Origin: Lachnospiraceae bacterium
GTDB lineage: Bacteria > Bacillota > Clostridia > Lachnospirales > Lachnospiraceae
Assembly: GCA_022510615.1 (NCBI GenBank)
Contig: JAFLTC010000006.1
Location: 24,708 to 88,707 of the forward strand
Reading direction: 5' to 3'
DNA: 64,000 nt
Shown here piece by piece: positions 27,758 through 35,303 of this stretch. Both the position numbers and the translations under genes were made by a program. Under the pieces are notes generated by a model that made no database searches, was not told where the DNA came from, and saw only the letters and a program-made list of their open reading frames with translations. How positions within the stretch are numbered: the stretch's first letter is position 1; each line of letters opens with the position of its first letter.

Positions 27758-28546
27758 CTATAGCGCAAATTTCCCGGCACCTTTTTTATCGTCTCCGGCA
27801 GTCCGGTTTTTTACATCCAGAACATAGCTGATGAGCTCCGGCCGTTCCAGAGAGGCGGCAATCTCTCCTGCTAACGTAAGCAGTTTGACATCGACGTTAT
27901 CCCCCTCCAAAAAGAAATGCAGGCTATCCATGTCCGGTTCTTTCATATACCAGGTCAGAAGCTCCCTGGTATGCTCCTTAAAGTATTGTTCATACATAGA
28001 AGAACAATCCTCTGACAGCTGGTGGGGAAAGCGCAGCCGGTAGGATAGAATACGGGCAAGCACGGAAATTTCTTCACTGACACAGGCGCGTTTCCACAGG
28101 CTGTCATACCTTGGATAATCAATACGGGAATCAAAGAAACATTGCTGATAAAGATAGCCGGTGCCATATCCTACCTCGCTGAAAATTCTTGCCGGCTCGT
28201 TGGCAATATACTCATACTCATAATGGGGAAATAAAAGCACGGCACAGTCCTGCTCCGAATATATGACAGTGACTTTGATTTCATGGTTCATATCATACAG
28301 GATATCCTTTAAACAGTTGCAGTTATCTTCGCCTTTCCGAAGAATAATATGAGATACCCGCTGACAGTTTTTAAAGGCACCGTCTTCGATTTCAATACTG
28401 CCGTGGGGCAGAATTACCGTCTCTAAGTAACGGCAGTTATAAAAGGCGTGTTTTCCGATCACCTTTGTGCCTTCGGGAATCTCAATTTTTTGCAATTTTT
28501 CGTTTCCGGCATAGGCATAATCCGGTATCCGGTGTGCTTGCTCCAT
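27758..28546 (-). CDS. LRR_5 (BspA-type) protein with helical C-terminus
   Basis: A 262-residue protein. The N-terminal 90 residues form about three BspA-type leucine-rich repeats (KLQKIEIPEGTKVIGKHAF, YLETVILPHGSIEIEDGAF, VSHIILRKG). The remainder is alpha-helical, rich in aromatic and acidic residues, without a family known to me. There is no signal peptide, so it is cytoplasmic, unlike many BspA proteins. I start at 28546, after GGGGAAGG; an ATG eight codons earlier is possible. As the first gene of the MoxR/VWA operon it may be the recognition or adaptor subunit (inference). Confidence 0.65.
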   Translation of the reverse strand: MEQAHRIPDYAYAGNEKLQKIEIPEGTKVIGKHAFYNCRYLETVILPHGSIEIEDGAFKNCQRVSHIILRKGEDNCNCLKDILYDMNHEIKVTVIYSEQDCAVLLFPHYEYEYIANEPARIFSEVGYGTGYLYQQCFFDSRIDYPRYDSLWKRACVSEEISVLARILSYRLRFPHQLSEDCSSMYEQYFKEHTRELLTWYMKEPDMDSLHFFLEGDNVDVKLLTLAGEIAASLERPELISYVLDVKNRTAGDDKKGAGKFAL

Positions 28547-28587
28547 GCGACCTGTCCTTCCCCTTTTCATTCTGTTTCAATATACAA

Positions 28588-28616
28588 AGAATAGCACTGT
28601 ATGGACTTTTTGACAA
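28588..28616 (-). promoter_or_regulatory. Promoter of the LRR-VWA-MoxR operon
   Basis: Minus-strand TTGTCA (28611-28616) and TATTCT (28588-28593), 17-nt spacer. It overlaps the plus-strand promoter of the zinc-ribbon gene. Confidence 0.6.
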
Positions 28617-28630
28617 GAAAATGATATAAT
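28602..28630 (+). promoter_or_regulatory. Promoter of the zinc-ribbon / Rel-like genes
   Basis: TGGACT (28602-28607) and perfect TATAAT (28625-28630), 17-nt spacer, with an extended TG-A before the -10. The -35 boxes of this and the divergent promoter interleave. Confidence 0.7.
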
Positions 28631-28650
28631 AATTTTAAATTGGGTTTATA

Positions 28651-28674
28651 TAGCACGATGGCGCCATCGTGCCA
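28651..28674. repeat. Dispersed palindromic repeat, copy 4 (perfect)
   Basis: Contains a perfect 20-bp palindrome GCACGATGGCGCCATCGTGC within TAG...CCA. It lies in the 5' leader of the zinc-ribbon gene, 19 nt before its ATG, and would fold in the mRNA next to the ribosome-binding site. Confidence 0.75.
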
Positions 28675-28692
28675 GAAAGAAGGGATGAGTAT

Positions 28693-29127
28693 ATGTATTG
28701 TCATAATTGTGGAAATCCGTTAGGGGATGGAGATAAATTTTGCAGCGCCTGTGGGACACCGGTTGGTGATGAGGGAAAACCTGAGCAGTCAGAGGAGCAG
28801 ACAGAGCTGAGAAGCCAGCCGGCATCTGAGGAGCGGGTCGTGTGGGAAGAATCGCAGCCGGTAGCTGATACACACAAAAGAAATACTGGACTTTTGGTGG
28901 CAGTGGTTATTATTGCCGGGGTGCTGACGTTCCTTGTTCTGCTGATCAGCATCTTTATCTGGGGCGGAAAGGCTGAAGGTAGTCTGGAAAAATGGAGGGA
29001 GCGCTATCGGCCCTACGAAGATCTGGAAGAGGAGGAAGAACCGGCAGATGACGAGGATTTCTGGGGTTCTTACAATGGGGACGAATTTGACAGGAAAGGG
29101 AATCCGGACAGTAACCGTTATTTGTAA
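28693..29127 (+). CDS. Zinc-ribbon single-pass membrane protein
   Basis: A 144-residue protein starting with a zinc ribbon (MYCHNCGNPLGDGDKFCSAC: CxxC and CxxC 13 residues apart). A Glu-rich linker, one membrane span at about 68-90 (LLVAVVIIAGVLTFLVLLISIF) and an acidic tail follow. The zinc ribbon is probably cytoplasmic. The start at 28693 is used because the longer GTG frame would start inside the palindromic repeat. It lies 14 nt before the Rel-like gene and is probably cotranscribed. Function unknown; such zinc_ribbon_2 proteins are common in Lachnospiraceae. Confidence 0.75.
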   Translation: MYCHNCGNPLGDGDKFCSACGTPVGDEGKPEQSEEQTELRSQPASEERVVWEESQPVADTHKRNTGLLVAVVIIAGVLTFLVLLISIFIWGGKAEGSLEKWRERYRPYEDLEEEEEPADDEDFWGSYNGDEFDRKGNPDSNRYL

Positions 29128-29141
29128 GAGGGAGTGTGGCA

Positions 29142-30932
29142 ATGAAATATGATGTAGAGGAAATCAGGGGTAAAATTCATACAGGACAATTGGAAGGAAT
29201 CGGCGAGAGACTGGAGGAAGACATCGAGAGCATATTAAAACGTGGAGGCATTTATTTTCGAATTTTTAACCGGGCAAAAACACCCTTTTCCATTGCGAAT
29301 AAGCTGGAAAAGGGCGGATACGGTTTCGGGGAAAACGAAAAAAAACTACAGGACTTAGTAGGACTCCGTGTGGTCGTTTATTATCAGGATGATATGAATA
29401 TTGTAAGGTCTATTCTGGAAGAAACTTTCTGTCTTGAGGGTGAGTGGTCAGAAACCGATACGACCGAGGAGGAATTCAAGGCATCGAAGTTCAATGGTGT
29501 ATTCCGTATTCCCGATGAATATCAGCGGATTTATAACGGGGACATCAGCTGCGTGCCGGCGGATTTGACTTTTGAGGTACAGCTGCGGACCATTTCCTTT
29601 GAAGGATGGCATGAAATTGAGCATGACATGCGCTATAAATCTCCTCATGGCGAGGAATTCTGGAAAAACAACGGGGATTTGTCCCGGACTTTAAACTGTG
29701 TACTCGCGAATCTGGAGTTGTGCGACTGGTCTACTCTCAGCGTGTTTGACCAGCTATCCTACTATCATTACGAAGAGGGAAACTGGGAGATGATGCTGAA
29801 AGGAAAATTCCGTCTCCGTTTTGATGTAAAACCGTTGGCACCGGAACTCATCGATTTTCTGGATGATAATCTTGGTGTGGCATACTGCCTGTACCGTTGT
29901 ACAAGAGACCGGGTTATCTATGCCCTGTTACGGGAGGGCAATTATGAAAAACTGACCTATAATCTTCTGGTAAAGGTGGCAAATGAAACGGTGGCAACCT
30001 ATGACAACAAGATTCAGAGGCGTCTTGCCAAGTTGTGTAACGAGATACTAAAGGCGGAGAAAACGCCGCCGGCAGAAAGAGCGGATTTAAATCCTATGGA
30101 TGTGACACCGAATTTTCAGCTGAATGTGGTACTGTCCCACCATCCGGAAACGGAGCTTCAGGAAGAATTCATGACAGCGGTGCAGATGATTGGTGTATGG
30201 GCTCAGAGCCGTTTTCACAATATTGTCGGTGATATACCGGTGGAACCGGTGGATTATGAGCTCCATATGGCGGGGTACAACCTGCAGATTTCAGCAAATG
30301 CGTCCTTAGGTTTTTATCGACTGAATCTGGATTATGTAGATATGGAACGGAAAGGAGTAATCTGGCGGACCAGTGTAAGTCTGGAAAGAAGTGAGCGGAT
30401 TCGGATGAAGGTGCAGTGCGACTATTGTCATCCACCGGACCGTTTGATTCGTGAGAGTTTTGCAAAACCCCGCTTTGTGGACGAAATTTTCCGCAAGATT
30501 GGCTATGAGGATGTGATACCGATGTCTTTAAAGCCGAGGAAGGTACATAATCTGAAGGATATAGAAAATCTCAGTGAGTTTATTGCTGCCCCGGCAAGGA
30601 ATCTGCCGGTCATCGTGGCAGTGGAAGATGAAGACGGGGAACGGCAGATTAATGTGACGAGACTGGCCGAGACGGTGGGAACCTATGCCCATGTATTTTT
30701 GCTGGACAAAAAGGCAATACCGGTCATGGTGGAATCCTCGGATTATACGAGGGAGGAACTGCTTGGTTCCGTCTGGGTCACTTTTCGGGACGGTGAGGAT
30801 AAATTTTACACGAAAGAAATGATTGCGGACAGCCGTTTTGACTTTAACAAATACGCATTTGACCGGGGCAATATCTATGAAAAGGCTTTCCGCCATAAAT
30901 TGGTAAGGCTTATTAAGGAAAAGAATTGCTGA
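29142..30932 (+). CDS. RelA/SpoT-fold nucleotidyltransferase with long unknown C-terminus
   Basis: A 596-residue protein. Residues about 35-170 match the RelA/SpoT synthetase fold: FRIFNRAKTPFSIANKL (39-55), QDLVGLRVVVYY with the metal-binding D71, and FEVQLRTISFEGWHEIEHDM with E146. The G-loop usually reads GYxSxH, but here it is NGVFRIP (118-124), so the Tyr that stacks on GTP is missing. No HD hydrolase, TGS or ACT domain is present. The 400-residue remainder has no family I know; near 485-540 LPVIVAVEDEDGERQ...TYAHVFLLDKKAIPVMV looks Rossmann-like. Start ATG 29142 is spaced 7 nt from GGGAG. Alarmone synthesis is doubtful; another nucleotide or RNA target is possible. Confidence 0.75.
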   Translation: MKYDVEEIRGKIHTGQLEGIGERLEEDIESILKRGGIYFRIFNRAKTPFSIANKLEKGGYGFGENEKKLQDLVGLRVVVYYQDDMNIVRSILEETFCLEGEWSETDTTEEEFKASKFNGVFRIPDEYQRIYNGDISCVPADLTFEVQLRTISFEGWHEIEHDMRYKSPHGEEFWKNNGDLSRTLNCVLANLELCDWSTLSVFDQLSYYHYEEGNWEMMLKGKFRLRFDVKPLAPELIDFLDDNLGVAYCLYRCTRDRVIYALLREGNYEKLTYNLLVKVANETVATYDNKIQRRLAKLCNEILKAEKTPPAERADLNPMDVTPNFQLNVVLSHHPETELQEEFMTAVQMIGVWAQSRFHNIVGDIPVEPVDYELHMAGYNLQISANASLGFYRLNLDYVDMERKGVIWRTSVSLERSERIRMKVQCDYCHPPDRLIRESFAKPRFVDEIFRKIGYEDVIPMSLKPRKVHNLKDIENLSEFIAAPARNLPVIVAVEDEDGERQINVTRLAETVGTYAHVFLLDKKAIPVMVESSDYTREELLGSVWVTFRDGEDKFYTKEMIADSRFDFNKYAFDRGNIYEKAFRHKLVRLIKEKNC

Positions 30933-30939
30933 GAATTTA

Positions 30940-30968
30940 TTGACAGTTTTACAATAATATTCTATTAT
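30940..30968 (+). promoter_or_regulatory. Promoter of the Fn3 protein gene
   Basis: Perfect TTGACA (30940-30945) and TATTAT (30963-30968), 17-nt spacer. Confidence 0.75.
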
Positions 30969-31034
30969 AAAGGTGCCGTAGTTTTTTACTTATAAACTAA
31001 TTAACTTACTTAAAAAAAGGAGAGAAAAAAAGAC

Positions 31035-32225
31035 ATGAAAAAAACATGCAAAGTTTTAATGATGGTTTTTGCCGTTGCTTTTGGTGTTTTGCTTTTGACG
31101 GGCACTTCCAGTAAGGCGGCAGCAACAATTACTGGTCTCCAACAGACAAAGGCATCAAGCACCTCTGTCACGGTACAATGGCAGGCTGTTATGGAAAATA
31201 GTGTATATTATTCGACTCACATCGGTACGAGTGCAAACAATCTGACCCGACAGGATAACCAATATGGAACAACCGGCTATATCAGTGGACTGACAGAAGG
31301 CGGTACATATTATGTTCAGGTACGGGCCTATTCCGATTATGCAAGAAATACAGTTATCGCAATATCACCTGTTATTCAGGTAGCTACCACGCTGGCTGAT
31401 GTATCGGGTGTTACCCAGACTTCCGCAACAGGAAATACCATTACAATGAAATGGAATCCGGTAACGGGGGCGACAAGTTACTATATCTATCGTTATGCAA
31501 ATAGTACCTATACACAAATTGGCAGTTCCAAGACAGCAAGCTATATGGTGACAGGTCTGTCTCCATCTTTGCAGGCAAGCTTCTATGTGGTAGCAGTAAA
31601 GACAACTACCTCTGGATTTACTGTATCAAGTGATTATTATAGAGGAGCTTCTATGCGGACGACACCGGCCAAGCCGGCAAATGTCGCTATCACGAGCTGG
31701 TATGACAATATTAATGTGGCATACTTGGGTTGGAACGGTGTAAGCTGTAACGGATATCAGGTACAGATTCAGAACAGCAAGGGTAAAACATTGTTAAATC
31801 AGGATGTATCCTATAACAGCCTTAGAGTAAGCCCGTTCTGGAAAGGGGTATTTACGAAGACCCGTGTAAGAGGTTACATTACCATAGGTAACAAGAAGCT
31901 TTACGGTCCATGGTCCGATTATAGCTACAATGCTTCCAATAAATCCATTAAAATATCAAGTAAGAGTAGAAAAATCAAGGTAAAATGGAAAAAGATTACC
32001 GGTGCGGCAGGATATACGATTTATATTTCTAATAAATCCGATTCCGGCTTTAAGAAAGTAAAAACACTGGGCAAGAAAAAGACTTCCATTACCATCAAGA
32101 AATGTGGTAAGAAAAAGCTGAAAAAGAGAAAAACCTATTATGTTCGTGTGAAATACTTAACAAAAGTAGGCAAAAAGAAAGTAGCCAGTGGAGTAATGGG
32201 ACAGGGGTCCATCTACGTTTATTAA
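31035..32225 (+). CDS. Secreted fibronectin type III repeat protein
   Basis: A 396-residue protein with a signal peptide (MKKTCKVLMMVFAVAFGVLL, cleavage near SSKAAA at about 30-33). Four consecutive Fn3-like units follow. The first is around TSVTVQWQAV...GTYYVQVRAYS, the second around NTITMKWNPVTGATSYYIYR. The third is divergent (NVAYLGWNGVSCNGYQVQIQ). The last is Lys-rich (RKIKVKWKKITGAAGYTIYI ... TYYVRVKYL). No catalytic domain or sortase motif is seen. It is probably released or held to the wall by its basic C-terminus. It has its own promoter and terminator. Confidence 0.8.
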   Translation: MKKTCKVLMMVFAVAFGVLLLTGTSSKAAATITGLQQTKASSTSVTVQWQAVMENSVYYSTHIGTSANNLTRQDNQYGTTGYISGLTEGGTYYVQVRAYSDYARNTVIAISPVIQVATTLADVSGVTQTSATGNTITMKWNPVTGATSYYIYRYANSTYTQIGSSKTASYMVTGLSPSLQASFYVVAVKTTTSGFTVSSDYYRGASMRTTPAKPANVAITSWYDNINVAYLGWNGVSCNGYQVQIQNSKGKTLLNQDVSYNSLRVSPFWKGVFTKTRVRGYITIGNKKLYGPWSDYSYNASNKSIKISSKSRKIKVKWKKITGAAGYTIYISNKSDSGFKKVKTLGKKKTSITIKKCGKKKLKKRKTYYVRVKYLTKVGKKKVASGVMGQGSIYVY

Positions 32226-32234
32226 TGAAAAAAG

Positions 32235-32268
32235 AAAAGACCGTCGCGGTTGTGCGGCGGTCTTTTTT
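32235..32268 (+). terminator. Terminator after the Fn3 gene
   Basis: AAAAGACCG-TCGC ... GCGGCGGTCTTTTTT, strong GC stem followed by T6, 10 nt after the stop. Confidence 0.88.
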
Positions 32269-32312
32269 GTGTTAAGATAGAAAATAGATTTAGAATAAAG
32301 GAAGTGTATGTA

Positions 32313-32825
32313 ATGAAAGCTGGAATTTTTTATCACAAAAGAACAGGTGAGCCTGTACAAATCATTGCACGCGCACAGACAAAGCCTACCTTTCAGGAGG
32401 TTATCTGCTATCAGGAGCTGACAAAGCCCTATGAATATTTTGTCATGGAGAAACGGCAGTTTTTCGCAGAGTATGTCAGAGAGTTTACAGAACTGGCGTT
32501 GACGGAGCAAAAGCAGTTAGATAAAAGAGAAGATTTACCGGACAAGCAGCCCCGGATATCCAAAGGGGTGGTAAAAGAAATGGAAAATCAAGACCCGGAG
32601 GATGCCAGACTGCAAAAGCTGATTGAATTTTTTGATGCGGAAACCTATTTGGAAAAGATAAAATTATTTGAGAACATGAAAGATGAACTGAATGAACATA
32701 TGTTAAATAACATAGCGGTCAGTCTGGATTTGTCCATTGAGGACGGGGTAGACGGCTATCGGTTCATTTTATCGGAGTTAGAGATACGGAGTAAATACGA
32801 AGGAGAACGGAGCGACAGATATTGA
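32313..32825 (+). CDS. DUF1653-like protein
   Basis: A 170-residue cytoplasmic protein. The first 65 residues resemble the DUF1653 fold (GIFYHKRTGEPVQIIARAQT, then VICYQELTKPYEYFVMEKRQFFAEYV). The rest is helical and charged. I start at 32313 behind AAAGGAAG, since the longer frame would start in the upstream terminator. The stop overlaps the truA start (TTGA), so truA is coupled to it. The function of DUF1653 is unknown. Confidence 0.6.
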   Translation: MKAGIFYHKRTGEPVQIIARAQTKPTFQEVICYQELTKPYEYFVMEKRQFFAEYVREFTELALTEQKQLDKREDLPDKQPRISKGVVKEMENQDPEDARLQKLIEFFDAETYLEKIKLFENMKDELNEHMLNNIAVSLDLSIEDGVDGYRFILSELEIRSKYEGERSDRY

Positions 32826-33562
32826 GTAATTACCGTTTAAAAATTCAATACGATGGCACAAAATACCGTGGCTGGCAGAGACAGAGGGGAAACAGTGACA
32901 CGGTGCAGGGCAAAATAGAGCAGGTACTTGGCCGTCTGTATGGAAAAGAACTGGAAATTGCCGGGGCGGGCCGGACGGATGCCGGCGTCCACGCCTATTG
33001 TCAGATTGCTAATTTTCATTTGGAAACAAAGGATACGCCGGATAAAATCCGTGACAGCCTCAATGAATATTTGCCACAGGATATACGGATACTGGAAGTG
33101 GAGCAGGCGGGAGAGCGTTTCCACAGCCGCCTGAATGCCACCGGCAAGGTGTATGAATATCATTTGGTAAAAAAGGATTATTATGATGTGTTTGCCAGAA
33201 AGTACAGCTGGCAGATGGAGAAAGAGTTGGATTTGGAAAAAATGCGTAAGGCGGCGGAACTTCTTTTGGGTCAGCATGATTTCAAGGGGTTCTGCACAAG
33301 AGCCTCCAAGAAAAAATCCACTATCCGCAGACTGGATGCGGTGAAGGTATGGGAGACCAAAAAGGATATTTTCCTGCGCTTTGAGGGAAGTGGATTTCTC
33401 TATCATATGGTGCGGATTCTGACCGGTACCCTGGTGGAGATTGGAGCCGGTGAACGACAGATAGAGAGCATTCGGCAGGTACTGGAAACCGGAGACCGGA
33501 CCCTTGCGGGGGAAACGGCACCGGCACAGGGGCTTACTCTTATTTCAGTGAAGTATGAATAG
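32822..33562 (+). CDS. truA: tRNA pseudouridine synthase A
   Basis: Isomerises uridines 38-40 in the anticodon arm of tRNAs. The 246-residue length is normal. Motifs: QYDGTKYRGWQRQ at the N-terminus, catalytic Asp53 in AGAGRTDAGVHA, and FLYHMVRILTGTLVEIG near the end. The start is an unusual TTG overlapping the preceding stop by 4 nt; no ATG or GTG exists near the conserved N-terminus, which begins immediately. Translational coupling to the upstream gene probably aids this weak start. Confidence 0.95.
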   Translation: MSNYRLKIQYDGTKYRGWQRQRGNSDTVQGKIEQVLGRLYGKELEIAGAGRTDAGVHAYCQIANFHLETKDTPDKIRDSLNEYLPQDIRILEVEQAGERFHSRLNATGKVYEYHLVKKDYYDVFARKYSWQMEKELDLEKMRKAAELLLGQHDFKGFCTRASKKKSTIRRLDAVKVWETKKDIFLRFEGSGFLYHMVRILTGTLVEIGAGERQIESIRQVLETGDRTLAGETAPAQGLTLISVKYE

Positions 33563-33601
33563 CATAACCTAGCAAGCGAAAAGGGAGAGGACTGAGGAAC
33601 C

Positions 33602-33832
33602 GTGAGAGAAATGGAATTTAAAATGGAGCGGGAAAATCTTGTGACGGAGGGGCAGGAGGTTACGATTACCGAGGGGGTGCTTCCCAGTGCATGGTATTAT
33701 GTCATCAATCCGGCAGTGGCGATGTCTGCTAATTATACCTTCCGTGAGCGGCTCAAGTCCGACCACGGAATAGTCAAAGAAATTAAACACAACGAAAAGG
33801 GATATTACGTCGTTGTAGAATTTGATGAATAG
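33602..33832 (+). CDS. Small conserved hypothetical protein
   Basis: A 76-residue acidic protein with a GTG start (33602, after GAGG); an ATG at 33611 is the alternative. It has clear codon-like composition and an ordered feel (VTEGQEVTITEGVLPSAWYY ... GIVKEIKHNEKGYYVVVEFD), suggesting a small beta-barrel. I have the impression of a family found across Clostridia, but know no name or function. It lies between truA and the aminopeptidase gene (20-nt gap). Confidence 0.6.
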   Translation: MREMEFKMERENLVTEGQEVTITEGVLPSAWYYVINPAVAMSANYTFRERLKSDHGIVKEIKHNEKGYYVVVEFDE

Positions 33833-33852
33833 AAGGAAAGGAAGAAATAATC

Positions 33853-35238
33853 ATGGAGAGAAGAAATGCTTGGAAAGATTATACGAAAAAAGAAGTCAGG
33901 GAGTTAGAAAAGCTGAATAAACAGTACCGGGAATTTCTCGATGCGGGAAAGACCGAGAGAGAGTGTACCGCCCAGGCTGTCGTTATGGCAGAAAAAGCCG
34001 GTTACCGGAATCTTTCGGAAGTGATAGAGGCCGGAGCTGCCCTTCAGCCGGGGGATAAGGTATATTCTGTCAATATGAAAAAGTCGATTTCTCTCTTTCA
34101 GATAGGAAGAAAGCCGATGGAAAAGGGAATGGCAATTCTGGGAGCCCATATTGATTCCCCGCGGATGGACATTAAACAGAATCCTCTGTATGAGGATACG
34201 GAACTTGCCTATCTGGATACCCATTATTACGGCGGAATCAAGAAATACCAGTGGGTGACACTGCCTCTGGCTATCCACGGCGTTGTTGTGAAAAATGACG
34301 GCACGGTAATTGATATCCGTATCGGTGAGGACGAAAAAGACCCGGTTTTTTGTGTCACGGATTTACTCATTCATCTTGCCCATGAGCGCATGGAAAAAAA
34401 GGCCGATAAGGTCATTGAAGGAGAGGCGTTAGATATTCTCTTTGGCAGCCAGCCGTTAAAGGGCGAGGAAAAGGATGCGGTCAGTAAAAATGTACTCTCC
34501 ATATTAAAGGAAAAATACGATATAGAGGAGGAGGATTTTCTCTCTGCCGAGCTGGAGGTTGTGCCGGCAGGAAAGGCGAGAGAGTCCGGTATTGATGCCA
34601 GTATGATTATGGCGTACGGTCAGGATGACAGAGTGTGTGCCTTTACCTCTCTGCTTGCCATGCTGGAAGTGGAGAATACAGAGTATACGACCTGCTGTCT
34701 CTTAGTAGACAAGGAAGAGATTGGAAGTGTGGGGGCGACCGGAATGCGCTCCAATGTCTTTGAAAATACAGTAGCCGAGGTGATGGAATGTCTGGGGCAG
34801 TATTCGGAGATGGCACTGCGCCGCTGTCTTGCCAACTCGAAAATGTTGTCCTCGGATGTGAGTGCCGCCTTTGACCCGGTATATGCCTCTGCCTATGAAA
34901 AGAAAAATGCCGCCTATTTTGGACGGGGTATGGTATTTAATAAATTCACAGGCTCCCGGGGAAAATCCGGAAGCAACGATGCAAATGCTGAATTTATGGC
35001 GCAAATCCGTGGTGTTTTAAAGGATGCCAAGGTGGCATACCAGACAGCAGAGCTGGGAAAGGTTGATATCGGTGGAGGCGGCACTATCGCCTATATTATG
35101 GCATTATACGGGATGGATGTCATCGACTGCGGTGTTGCCGTTTTAAATATGCATGCACCTTGGGAGGTTACGAGTAAAGCGGATGTATATGAAACAAAGA
35201 AAGGCTATGTTGTATTTCTGGAAAAGATCTTTGGCTAA
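33853..35238 (+). CDS. M18-family zinc aminopeptidase
   Basis: A 461-residue cytoplasmic aminopeptidase of family M18 (aspartyl/aminopeptidase I). Metal and catalytic motifs are present: GAHIDSPRMD (zinc His and general region), GQDDRVCAF (bridging Asp), LVDKEEIGSVGATGM (catalytic Glu pair), and the C-terminal NMHAPWEVTSKADVYE with the last zinc His. The length is typical. ATG follows AAGGAAAGGAAG. It trims N-terminal residues from peptides; the exact preference is unknown. Confidence 0.93.
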   Translation: MERRNAWKDYTKKEVRELEKLNKQYREFLDAGKTERECTAQAVVMAEKAGYRNLSEVIEAGAALQPGDKVYSVNMKKSISLFQIGRKPMEKGMAILGAHIDSPRMDIKQNPLYEDTELAYLDTHYYGGIKKYQWVTLPLAIHGVVVKNDGTVIDIRIGEDEKDPVFCVTDLLIHLAHERMEKKADKVIEGEALDILFGSQPLKGEEKDAVSKNVLSILKEKYDIEEEDFLSAELEVVPAGKARESGIDASMIMAYGQDDRVCAFTSLLAMLEVENTEYTTCCLLVDKEEIGSVGATGMRSNVFENTVAEVMECLGQYSEMALRRCLANSKMLSSDVSAAFDPVYASAYEKKNAAYFGRGMVFNKFTGSRGKSGSNDANAEFMAQIRGVLKDAKVAYQTAELGKVDIGGGGTIAYIMALYGMDVIDCGVAVLNMHAPWEVTSKADVYETKKGYVVFLEKIFG

Positions 35239-35248
35239 TACCGGAGGT

Positions 35249-35283
35249 TAGCACGATGGTGCCAGCGTACCAGCGTGTCGCTA
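35249..35283. repeat. Dispersed palindromic repeat, copy 5
   Basis: TAGCACGATGGTGCCAGCG followed by an imperfect inverted copy ending CGTGTCGCTA. It lies in the leader of the cysteine-peptidase-like gene. Confidence 0.55.
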
Positions 35284-35303
35284 CACAGGAGGAATCAGAG
35301 GAA

